Source: an uncultured Clostridia bacterium (GTDB lineage: Bacteria; Bacillota; Clostridia; Christensenellales; UBA1242). Taken from it: a DNA stretch of 10,186 bases. The position numbers and the translations under genes were made by a program. Below are positions 1 to 5,739 of the stretch, in pieces. Location of the stretch: contig CALWRL010000020.1 of NCBI GenBank assembly GCA_944383945.1, positions 1 to 10,186 of the forward strand. Direction: 5' to 3'. Each line of letters begins with the position of its first letter. Position 1 is the stretch's first letter. A model generated the notes under the pieces. It did not search any database. It worked only from the letters and a program-made list of their open reading frames with translations, and was not told where the DNA came from.

Positions 1-1184
1 AGGAAAGAAGAGAGATTTTAAACAAGGTTGATGCTTTAAAGGCTAAAAGAAATGCTGAAAGTGCAAAAGTTCCTATGTTAAAAAAAGAAGGAAAAGACTG
101 CACATCTATTTTTGAAGAGATGAAAAAACTTGGAGAAGAAATTTCTGTTTTAGATGAAAAACTTAACTTAATTGAAGAACAAATTTTTAATTTCTTAGCT
201 CCAATACCAAATCTTGTAGATGAAGACATTATCGCTGGAGGGAAAGAAGCAAATGTTGAACTTCGCTCTTTTGGAGAAAAAACAAAATTTGATTTTAAAC
301 CTTTATCTCACATTGAATTATGTAAGATAAATGATTTTATAGATTATGAAAGAGGTGCTAAAATTGCAGGAAATGGGAGTTGGGTTTATAAAGGAGAAGG
401 AGCCGAACTTGAATGGGCGCTTCTTAACTATTTTATTTCACAGCATTTATCAGATGGATATCAGTTTATTTTGCCACCTCATATGCTTGGATATGAGTGC
501 GGTTTCGTTGCTGGGCAATTTCCAAAGTTTGATGGTGAAGTTTATTGGTTAGATGAAAAATCTAAAACAAGCAGATTTTTGCTTCCAACTGCTGAAACAC
601 CTCTTGCTAATTTGTATAGAAATGAAATTATACCTCAACAAAATCTTCCAATAAAAATGTTCGCTTATACACCATGTTACAGAAGAGAAGCGGGAAGTTA
701 TCGTGCAGAAGAAAGAGGAATGATTAGAGGTCATCAATTTAATAAAGTTGAGATGTTTCAAATAACAGCTCCAGAAGATTCGGATAAAGCCTTTGATGAA
801 TTGGTTTATAAAGCAGAAAAACTTGTTAAAGACCTTGGATTGCATTTTAGAACAACTAAATTAGCAGCCGAAGATGTTAGTGCAACAATGGCAAGAACAT
901 ACGACATTGAAATTTGCATACCAAGCATGGGAATTTACAAGGAAGTTAGTTCGGCATCTAATGCAAGAGATTATCAAGCAAGAAGAGGAAATATTAAATA
1001 TAGGAATAGTGAAAATAAAAAAGCTGAATTTGTTCACACATTAAATGCTTCTGGCCTTGCAACAAGCCGTTTATTCCCAGCGCTTATAGAACAATATCAA
1101 AATGCAGACGGAACTATTAATGTTCCAGAAGTTTTGCAACCTTTTATGAGAGGCAAAAAAGTTATTGGAAAGGTAAAGGAATAA
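1..1184 (+). CDS. serS: Seryl-tRNA synthetase, 5' end outside the window
   Basis: Class II aminoacyl-tRNA synthetase that charges tRNA-Ser with serine in the cytoplasm. The reading frame is open from base 3, so the gene starts before the window; about 393 of the usual 420-430 residues are present. The first ~90 residues are the end of the coiled-coil tRNA-binding arm (EERREILNKVDALKAKRN and onward). The catalytic domain follows, with LPTAETPLANLYRNE (about 583-627), motif 2 containing CYRREAGSYRAEERG and GHQFNKVEMF (about 675-758), EVSSASNARDYQARRGN (about 943-993) and motif 3 LNASGLATSR (1041-1070). The family usually has NGSGLAxGR in motif 3, so Gly to Ala and Gly to Ser changes are visible, but the catalytic Arg is kept. 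The stop is TAA at 1182-1184, with the next gene starting at the following base. The family assignment is secure. Confidence 0.96.
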   Translation, partial: ERREILNKVDALKAKRNAESAKVPMLKKEGKDCTSIFEEMKKLGEEISVLDEKLNLIEEQIFNFLAPIPNLVDEDIIAGGKEANVELRSFGEKTKFDFKPLSHIELCKINDFIDYERGAKIAGNGSWVYKGEGAELEWALLNYFISQHLSDGYQFILPPHMLGYECGFVAGQFPKFDGEVYWLDEKSKTSRFLLPTAETPLANLYRNEIIPQQNLPIKMFAYTPCYRREAGSYRAEERGMIRGHQFNKVEMFQITAPEDSDKAFDELVYKAEKLVKDLGLHFRTTKLAAEDVSATMARTYDIEICIPSMGIYKEVSSASNARDYQARRGNIKYRNSENKKAEFVHTLNASGLATSRLFPALIEQYQNADGTINVPEVLQPFMRGKKVIGKVKE

Positions 1185-1187
1185 TTG
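1175..1187 (+). promoter_or_regulatory. Ribosome binding site deciding the TTG start
   Basis: AAAGGA at 1175-1180 lies inside the last serS codons, 4 nt before TTG at 1185-1187. The TTG directly follows the serS TAA in the same frame. Initiation is probably coupled to termination of serS translation. Confidence 0.5.
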
Positions 1188-2204
1188 AAGAAATTTAAGG
1201 TTTTAGATAAAAGTATTATAGAAGATTTTGCAGTTAAAGCAAATGATGACTCTGCAAAAAGGGTTTATTATTTGCTTTCTGAATATGTAGATGAAATAGC
1301 AAATAAAGTTTCTCAAACCAATAATTTAGTTAATAGTCAAAATGTTGAATTAGTTAAAGTTGGTGATTTATTTTCAAACACTTTTACAAATATTTCCGAA
1401 TTAGATTTGTATTTGTCTATTAAATCTGCACAAATAGAACTTAATTCTTCTCTTCAATTTGAAAATAAGTTTAGAAATGTTTGGAAGAGAATTAAATATG
1501 CATGGATTAATAGAAACAAAAACTCTGCAAGATTTCAAAAAAAACAAAAAAAGAAATTAGCAAAAAAGAACCTAATTATAACAGAAAAAGATTTATTGGA
1601 CAAAAAGGAAAAACCTTATACAATAACAGATTTAAAAAATGATTTTTTTGATGGATTAATTTCCAATATGACAAATACAACAATCCTTTATAATATGCCA
1701 TCAAAAATAAGGATATTAGGAAAAGATGAGTTTGGTTTTAGAATTAATATTGTTCCGGTAATTCAAAGAGATGGTTTTTTCAAAGTTTTGGACACAACAA
1801 ATAACAAATTTATAGAAACAAATCCTGTTGGGGCAAAAAATCTTCTTGATGAAAAAGCGAATGAAATTAACAAACAAAACTCGATTTTGAGCATTCATGA
1901 TGAAGACCTATTATTTAAGATAATTAGAATTTTCAAAAGCTTATATTATAATTTATTTCAATCTTACAACTATCAGTTCGTTGAAAGTATTGTTTATTAT
2001 TGTCCTAACTCGCTTTTTAAAATTGAAGATGAGAAAAACTACATTTATAATGTATTTTTAAAAGTTTTAAATTACATTAATAACATAAACATTTTTAACA
2101 TAAGATCAATCTACAATCAAGATAAAACAATTTTACAGCAATATAATTTATCCATAATGCAAATTAAAGCATTTTTAACAAATATTAAGGACTATCTTTT
2201 ATAA
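1185..2204 (+). CDS. Uncharacterised protein with nucleotidyltransferase (OAS/CD-NTase-like) layout and altered catalytic triad
   Basis: A 339-residue cytoplasmic protein starting with TTG, preceded by AAAGGA (1175-1180, 4-nt spacer); the next in-frame Met is residue 162, so TTG is the only sensible start. I do not recognise a named family, but the order of motifs fits a template-independent nucleotidyltransferase. Residues 58-76 (VGD, then ten residues, then ELDLYL) match hG[GS]-x(9-13)-[DE]h[DE]h. Residues 186-192 (RINIVPV) fall where the third metal Asp sits in a strand ending V-P. Residues 208-253 (NKFIETNP, then LLFKIIRIFKSLY) resemble the W-x-TNP and R-x-x-K segments, and 267-276 (ESIVYYCPNS) resembles the C-terminal helix motif E-x-L-x-Y-N-x-P. 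The metal triad would read E72/D74/N188 with D61 replacing Ser, so activity is uncertain. A strongly basic stretch lies at about 100-130. The gene is placed between serS and yjbQ; no effector gene of a CBASS type is nearby. The fold is an inference. Confidence 0.5.
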   Translation: MKKFKVLDKSIIEDFAVKANDDSAKRVYYLLSEYVDEIANKVSQTNNLVNSQNVELVKVGDLFSNTFTNISELDLYLSIKSAQIELNSSLQFENKFRNVWKRIKYAWINRNKNSARFQKKQKKKLAKKNLIITEKDLLDKKEKPYTITDLKNDFFDGLISNMTNTTILYNMPSKIRILGKDEFGFRINIVPVIQRDGFFKVLDTTNNKFIETNPVGAKNLLDEKANEINKQNSILSIHDEDLLFKIIRIFKSLYYNLFQSYNYQFVESIVYYCPNSLFKIEDEKNYIYNVFLKVLNYINNINIFNIRSIYNQDKTILQQYNLSIMQIKAFLTNIKDYLL

Positions 2205-2214
2205 AGGAGTTAAA

Positions 2215-2631
2215 ATGAAATCTTTTAGGAAGGAATTGTGGTTTAATATACCAAAAAGAAGGGGACTCGTTAACATAACAGATGATGTTCAAAATGCAAT
2301 AAACGAAAGTAAAATTAAAGAAGGCTTTGTTTTGGTTAATGCAATGAACATAACTGCAAGTGTTTTTATAAATGATGATGAAAGCGGTTTGCACCAAGAT
2401 TTTGAAAGTTGGTTGGAAAAGCTTGCGCCTGAAAAACCATATAGCCAATATAATCATAACGGCTATGAGGATAACGCAGACGCTCATTTAAAGAGAACTA
2501 TAATGGGCAGAGAAGTTGTTGTTGCTATAACAAACGGAAAATTAGACCTTGGAACATGGGAACAAATCTTTTATTTTGAATTTGATGGGAAAAGAAACAA
2601 ACATGTTTTAATAAAAATAATTGGTGAATAA
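2215..2631 (+). CDS. yjbQ: YjbQ/UPF0047 family protein (secondary thiamine-phosphate synthase family)
   Basis: A 138-residue protein of the usual family length (about 130-140). The family is annotated from E. coli YjbQ, which shows weak thiamine-phosphate synthase activity; its true role is unsettled. The family hallmark is clear in the C-terminal half: EDNADAHLKR, MGREVVV, then TNGKLDLGTWEQIF and an FDG-x-R loop, ending VLIKIIGE. Conserved His residues occur in YNHNGYEDNADAHL (about residues 80-93). The start is ATG at 2215 behind AAAGGAG (2203-2209, 5-nt spacer), which overlaps the stop of the upstream gene. It is therefore the last gene of a serS-NTase-like-yjbQ operon. No other thiamine genes are in view. 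The TAA stop lies in the loop of the terminator hairpin. Confidence 0.93.
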   Translation: MKSFRKELWFNIPKRRGLVNITDDVQNAINESKIKEGFVLVNAMNITASVFINDDESGLHQDFESWLEKLAPEKPYSQYNHNGYEDNADAHLKRTIMGREVVVAITNGKLDLGTWEQIFYFEFDGKRNKHVLIKIIGE

Positions 2632-2647
2632 AATCACCAATTTTTTT
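2619..2647. terminator. Bidirectional intrinsic terminator between yjbQ and tRNA-Leu
   Basis: AATTGGTGA (2619-2627) pairs perfectly with TCACCAATT (2634-2642), a 9-bp stem with a 6-nt loop. On the + strand T7 follows (2641-2647); on the - strand the stem is followed by ATTTTTATTAAAA. It can therefore end both yjbQ and the convergent rplI-tRNA transcript. The yjbQ stop codon is at 2629-2631, inside the loop. Confidence 0.85.
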
Positions 2648-2663
2648 AACAATATTTTAAATT

Positions 2664-2747
2664 TGGTGCGGAAAACAGGACTCGAACCTGCAAGGAATTA
2701 CCACTAGAATCTGAATCTAGCGCGTCTACCAATTCCGCCATTTCCGC
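2664..2747 (-). tRNA. tRNA-Leu, anticodon CAG
   Basis: Class II tRNA on the - strand with encoded CCA (TGG at 2664-2666 on the + strand). The acceptor GCGGAAA (2747-2741) pairs with TTTCCGC (2674-2668); the discriminator is A at 2667. The D-arm contains TTGGTAGACGCG. The anticodon stem is CTAGA/TCTAG around loop TTCAGAT, giving anticodon CAG (2713-2711), which reads the Leu codon CUG. The variable arm is long (TGGTAATTCCTTGC region), and the T-arm GCAGG-TTCGAGT-CCTG is canonical. Its 5' end is only 12 nt beyond the rplI stop, so it is probably processed from the rplI transcript. Confidence 0.95.
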
Positions 2748-2759
2748 TTGTTTAGTTGT

Positions 2760-3203
2760 TTATTCAGCATCAACAACTAAAATAAAATCTGCAGAAACAT
2801 CAGGATAAATTTTTGCATTTATTGTGTATCTTCCTACGGATTTAATAGGGGAGGAAAGCACAATTTTTTTCTTGTCTAAATTTATTCTTTCTTTTAATAA
2901 TTCGTTTGCAATTTCTTGAGAAGTTATTCCACCAAATATTTTGCCATTTTCGCCGGCTTTAACTTTTAAATAGATTGTTTTTGTTCTTAAAACATTTGCT
3001 AGTTCTTTTGCATTCTGAAGCTCAACAGATTTATGGTATGCTGCGGCATCTTTCTGTTGCTTATTTTCAGCAATAGAAGAAGATGTTGCTTCTTTTGCTA
3101 AGCCTTGTTTAAATAAAAAATTTCTTGCATATCCATCTGAAACATTAACTATATCGCCTTTTTTCCCGCTTCCTTTAACATCTTTAAGTAAAACAACTTG
3201 CAT
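2760..3203 (-). CDS. rplI: 50S ribosomal protein L9 (bL9)
   Basis: Structural protein of the large ribosomal subunit that binds 23S rRNA near the L1 stalk. At 147 residues it matches the family length of about 148. The N-terminal domain carries the L9 signature (GKKGDIVNVSDGYARNFL, about residues 13-30), followed by the long connecting helix rich in K, E and A (about 40-75) and the C-terminal domain (KTIYLKVKAGENGKIFGGIT onward, about 75-147). The start is ATG at 3203 behind AAGGAGT (3209-3215). A TTGACA promoter lies upstream. In many Firmicutes rplI is followed by the replicative helicase gene; here tRNA-Leu follows instead. Confidence 0.97.
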   Translation of the reverse strand: MQVVLLKDVKGSGKKGDIVNVSDGYARNFLFKQGLAKEATSSSIAENKQQKDAAAYHKSVELQNAKELANVLRTKTIYLKVKAGENGKIFGGITSQEIANELLKERINLDKKKIVLSSPIKSVGRYTINAKIYPDVSADFILVVDAE

Positions 3204-3222
3204 ATAAAACTCCTTATAAACA

Positions 3223-3251
3223 AGAATATTTTATAATATAAAAAATGTCAA
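3223..3251 (-). promoter_or_regulatory. Housekeeping (sigma-A type) promoter for rplI
   Basis: On the - strand TTGACA (3251-3246), a 17-nt spacer and TATTCT (3228-3223). The -35 is a perfect match and the -10 matches 4 of 6. It lies just upstream of the rplI ribosome binding site. Confidence 0.65.
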
Positions 3252-3262
3252 GTAAATTAGGG

Positions 3263-3292
3263 TAGTATGAGAATAATAAAATTGTTTTATGG
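3263..3292 (-). promoter_or_regulatory. Possible second, sigma-G-like promoter toward rplI
   Basis: On the - strand CCATA (3292-3288), 18 nt, CATACTA (3269-3263). The -10 fits the B. subtilis sigma-G consensus CATnHTA fully; the -35 misses the leading G of GHATR. It sits 59 nt upstream of the rplI start. It could be chance in AT-rich DNA. Confidence 0.22.
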
Positions 3293-3322
3293 AAAAAATA
3301 GATAATAAAGGAAAATGAATTT

Positions 3323-3667
3323 ATGGATATTAGATGCAGAAAAACAACTTGTAAATTTAATAACTTTAACACTTGTATGGCTAAAAGCATTGTTATTAAT
3401 AATGATGTTAATTGTTCATCTTACGAAATAAGCAAAGATTTGCTTGAAAAAAATACGCTTGATGAAGATGATTTATTAAAAACAGAGGATAAATCTAAAA
3501 AACTATTCAGGAAAACGCCAAAAATTGCTCCATTTAGAAACAGAAAAAAATTAGAAATACATTGCAAGGCAGATTGTTTATTTAATGTTAATGGAATTTG
3601 TAAGGCAAATGGAATTACAATTAACGATTTAGATTATCCAATTTGCATGGGGTATTTGCCAAAATAA
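3323..3667 (+). CDS. Small protein with two DUF1540-like Cys4 modules
   Basis: A 114-residue cytoplasmic protein with eight cysteines in two similar sets: C5/C10/C18/C31 (C-x4-C-x7-C-x12-C) and C81/C85/C93/C108 (C-x3-C-x7-C-x14-C). Each has the DUF1540 pattern, with a hydrophobic/aromatic residue plus Asn after the second Cys (CKFNN, CLFNV), then C-x-A-x-x-I and a last Cys. A charged linker (about 36-75) joins them. DUF1540 proteins are small, common in spore-forming Clostridia and of unknown function; a metal site is inferred from cysteine spacing only. The start is ATG at 3323 behind AAAGGA (3307-3312, 10-nt spacer). A nearer ATG at 3315 is out of frame and leads to no sensible product. The gene diverges from rplI; I find no convincing promoter on this strand. 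Confidence 0.7.
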   Translation: MDIRCRKTTCKFNNFNTCMAKSIVINNDVNCSSYEISKDLLEKNTLDEDDLLKTEDKSKKLFRKTPKIAPFRNRKKLEIHCKADCLFNVNGICKANGITINDLDYPICMGYLPK

Positions 3668-3685
3668 ACATTTTTGAAAGCTTTA

Positions 3686-3731
3686 AACTATTCGCAAAAG
3701 ACACATTTTGCGAATAGTTGTCAGTGTTTTT
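3686..3731 (+). terminator. Strong hairpin after the DUF1540-like gene, probable terminator
   Basis: AACTATTCGCAAAA (3686-3699) and TTTTGCGAATAGTT (3706-3719) form a perfect 14-bp stem with loop GACACA. The first T-run (3727-3731) begins 7 nt after the stem, so this is not a textbook terminator. A second T-rich stretch follows at 3748-3758. The rest of the 178-bp spacer (to 3845) is AT-rich with no gene I can support. Confidence 0.45.
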
Positions 3732-3818
3732 GGCCGAATTTTCAAGCTTTTTATATTTTACCTTAAAATTAAATTATTAAAATCTAAATTCATTAAATAT
3801 ATTATTTATGTACTATGC

Positions 3819-3847
3819 AAAAAAAATGAGTTTTAAAAACTCATTTT
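3819..3847 (-). terminator. Intrinsic terminator of the guanylate-kinase-like gene
   Basis: On the - strand AAAATGAGTT (3847-3838) pairs with AACTCATTTT (3832-3823), followed by T8 (3826-3819). The gene's TAA stop (3848-3846) overlaps the base of the stem, so termination occurs immediately after the coding region. Confidence 0.75.
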
Positions 3848-4388
3848 AATTATCATTTTTATTTAACAAATTTTCTATAATTTGTATTGTTTTTTCTAAA
3901 TCGTTATTTTGAATTATTAAATTATAATTTGGTCTATGAGCGCTTTCAAACTCAAATCTTTCCATTCTTTTATCAATGTTTTTTTCTCCGCGAAGTTTAA
4001 GCCTGTTAATAAGTTCTTGCTTTGGAACATCTAAAAAGATTGAAACTATTTTTATTTTATTTTTAAGCCTATTTGTTATATTTTTTTGACCTAAAACACC
4101 TATATCTTTAATGAAGTTATCTCCTGAAATTATTCTTTCTATAGATTGATTTAATAATCCATAATAATTTCCGTGAATTTCTTCGTATTCAAAAAATTCA
4201 TTATTTTTTATCTTTTCTTCAAAATCTTCTTTTGAAAGATGTATATATTGAGAATTTCCTGAATCTCGTTCTTCTTTTTCTCTTGAAGTGCATGATTTTA
4301 AATAATTTAAATTTTTATTTCGTGTTAATAAATGGTTTATTACAGTGTTTTTGCCAGATCCAGAACATCCGGAAATTAATATTAACAT
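3846..4388 (-). CDS. Guanylate kinase family protein, divergent
   Basis: A 180-residue P-loop nucleoside-monophosphate kinase homologue, near the usual guanylate kinase length (about 185-207). The P-loop is GCSGSGKNT (residues 7-15), with Asn where Ser is usual. The lid/GMP region is recognisable: SCTSR (32-36), NEFFEYEEIHGNYYG (63-77), KDIGVLGQ (94-101), RLKLRGE (129-135), then the adenine/C-terminal part ending NNDLEKTIQIIENLL. By eye against yeast Guk1, Ser35, Arg38, Tyr50, Glu69 and Tyr78 have counterparts, but Arg41 becomes Glu, Ser80 becomes Leu and Asp100 becomes Gly. GMP recognition may therefore be altered, and a second, canonical gmk elsewhere in the genome would not surprise me. 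The start is ATG at 4388 behind AAAGGAG (4404-4398). It is monocistronic, with its own promoter and terminator. Family membership is firm; substrate is not. Confidence 0.85.
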   Translation of the reverse strand: MLILISGCSGSGKNTVINHLLTRNKNLNYLKSCTSREKEERDSGNSQYIHLSKEDFEEKIKNNEFFEYEEIHGNYYGLLNQSIERIISGDNFIKDIGVLGQKNITNRLKNKIKIVSIFLDVPKQELINRLKLRGEKNIDKRMERFEFESAHRPNYNLIIQNNDLEKTIQIIENLLNKNDN

Positions 4389-4409
4389 AAAAAATAACTC
4401 CTTTAAAAA

Positions 4410-4438
4410 ATAGTAATGTATTTAAATGTTTTTGTCAA
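4410..4438 (-). promoter_or_regulatory. Housekeeping promoter for the guanylate-kinase-like gene
   Basis: On the - strand TTGACA (4438-4433), a 17-nt spacer and TACTAT (4415-4410). The -35 is perfect and the -10 matches 4 of 6. It has the same architecture as the rplI promoter and lies 22 nt from the start codon. Confidence 0.6.
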
Positions 4439-4474
4439 GCAATAATACATATTAAAAAATTTCTTATTTTAACG

Positions 4475-4506
4475 AAAAAAGGCAAGATTGATAATCTTGC
4501 CTTTTT
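4475..4506 (-). terminator. Intrinsic terminator of the murF-recN-spoIVB-spoIIM-dacF cluster
   Basis: On the - strand AAAAAGGCAAGATT pairs with AATCTTGCCTTTTT around a 3-nt loop; the GC-containing 9-bp core is 4481-4489 with 4493-4501, and the T-run is 4480-4475. It sits 14 nt after the dacF-like stop and closes the long - strand cluster. Confidence 0.85.
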
Positions 4507-4520
4507 ATAATGTTTTAGAT

Positions 4521-5684
4521 TTACCATTTTGAAATAATTTGTTTTAAACTTTCTCCATATGTTAGCGCAGGAATATCACAGCCAATTATAGCATTAATTT
4601 TCTTAATAACTACACCATCTTTGCTTATTGTTATAGTTCCAACAATATCGCCATTTTTTAAAGGAGCTTTAATTTTTTCATTGATTTCAATAGAAACATC
4701 TACATTAGAATTTTCACCTTTTTTGCTAACTACATAAAAGTTTTCTTCTGCATATACTGGGGTTTCTTTAATTTTACTTTTTAAAATTTTTGCACTAATA
4801 ATTGGTTCTTCTTTTGAAATAATTTGTTTGTTTTCATAGTTTACAAAGCCATAATTTAATAATTTTGATGTTTCGTTGAATCTATCTGTTCCTGATTTTG
4901 CTCCTAAAACAACAGCAATTAATCTCATTCCATCTCTATTTGCTGTTGCTGTTAAGCAAAATCCAGCTTCATCTGTTGAGCCTGTTTTTCCTGCATCACA
5001 TCCCTTGAAATATCTCAGTAGTTTATTTGTGTTAACAACTTCTGTTTCTCTTCCTGAAGGGTGTGTTAATTTATCCATCCAAATAGTACTGTATTCAAAA
5101 TAAAGTTTGTGTTTTATTACTTCAGACATTAATTTTGCAACATCTCTTGCAGTTGAATATTGTCCTGGCTCTGGAAGACCACTTGAATTAACATAAACAG
5201 TGTTTTCTAATCCTATTTCTTTTGCTTTTTGGTTCATTTTTTTAACAAAAGCTTCTTCACTTCCAGAAATTTTTTCTGCTAATGCAACACTTGCATCATT
5301 TGCCGATGCAACAATAACACTTTTAAGCATATCTTCAACTGTGTATTCAACAAACGGATCAATAAAAACTTGGCTTCCGCCCATTCCAGAGGCGTTTTCT
5401 GTTGTTGTTAGATTATCGCTTAAAGAAAGATTTCCATTTTCTATTTCTTCAAAAGTTAATAAAATGGTCATCAATTTAACAATACTTGCAACTTGAACTT
5501 TATTATCCGCGTTTTGTTCAAATAAAACTTCTCCAGAATTATAATCAATTAAAAAAGCCGAATTGGCATTAATTGTTAAATCTTTTTCTTCTGTTTCGGC
5601 GTAAACAAAATTTACACCAACACTAGATAATGTGCATATTACACATATAACACAACAAAATATTGCTAAACAAAATTTTTTCAT
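4521..5684 (-). CDS. dacF: D-alanyl-D-alanine carboxypeptidase, DacF-like (peptidase S11)
   Basis: Low-molecular-weight penicillin-binding protein that removes the terminal D-Ala of peptidoglycan stem peptides outside the membrane. It has 387 residues, close to B. subtilis DacF (389). A signal peptide spans about 1-29 (hydrophobic core, then VYA-ET). The active-site motifs are all present: SIVK (67-70, SxxK), SAN (127-129, SxN) and KTG (233-235). The stretch ASGMGGSQVF (98-107) and GSEEAFVKKMNQKAKEIGL closely resemble DacF. A C-terminal beta domain follows from about 290. The start is ATG at 5684 behind AAAAGGAG. It is last in the cluster, 55 nt after the spoIIM-like gene. A sigma-G-like promoter directly upstream fits the forespore role of DacF in setting cortex cross-linking. 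The peptidase is secure; the DacF assignment is by length, resemblance and promoter. Confidence 0.9.
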   Translation of the reverse strand: MKKFCLAIFCCVICVICTLSSVGVNFVYAETEEKDLTINANSAFLIDYNSGEVLFEQNADNKVQVASIVKLMTILLTFEEIENGNLSLSDNLTTTENASGMGGSQVFIDPFVEYTVEDMLKSVIVASANDASVALAEKISGSEEAFVKKMNQKAKEIGLENTVYVNSSGLPEPGQYSTARDVAKLMSEVIKHKLYFEYSTIWMDKLTHPSGRETEVVNTNKLLRYFKGCDAGKTGSTDEAGFCLTATANRDGMRLIAVVLGAKSGTDRFNETSKLLNYGFVNYENKQIISKEEPIISAKILKSKIKETPVYAEENFYVVSKKGENSNVDVSIEINEKIKAPLKNGDIVGTITISKDGVVIKKINAIIGCDIPALTYGESLKQIISKW

Positions 5685-5708
5685 ACTTTAGCTCCTTTTT
5701 TCTTTTGT

Positions 5709-5737
5709 TAGTTTGGTTATATATTTAAAAAATATTC
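5709..5737 (-). promoter_or_regulatory. Forespore (sigma-G-like) promoter for the dacF-like gene
   Basis: On the - strand GAATA (5737-5733), 17 nt, CAAACTA (5715-5709). In B. subtilis the sigma-G consensus is GHATR, about 18 nt, CATnHTA; only one -10 base differs here. It lies 24 nt before the start codon and matches the element before spoIVB. Confidence 0.6.
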
Positions 5738-5739
5738 AT

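Noticed and set aside
549..845. Antisense reading frames within serS, dacF-like, spoIVB and recN (for example 549-845 on the - strand)
   Set aside because: They have no ribosome binding sites, no recognisable families and lie opposite well-conserved genes.
1185..2204. CBASS-type antiviral operon built on the NTase-like protein
   Set aside because: No effector, CapV, TM-effector, ubiquitin-like or HORMA partner is adjacent; the neighbours are housekeeping genes and the triad is altered.
3315..3320. ATG at 3315 as start of a + strand gene
   Set aside because: It is out of frame with the cysteine-rich protein and only 2 nt from AAAGGA; ATG 3323 gives the family match.
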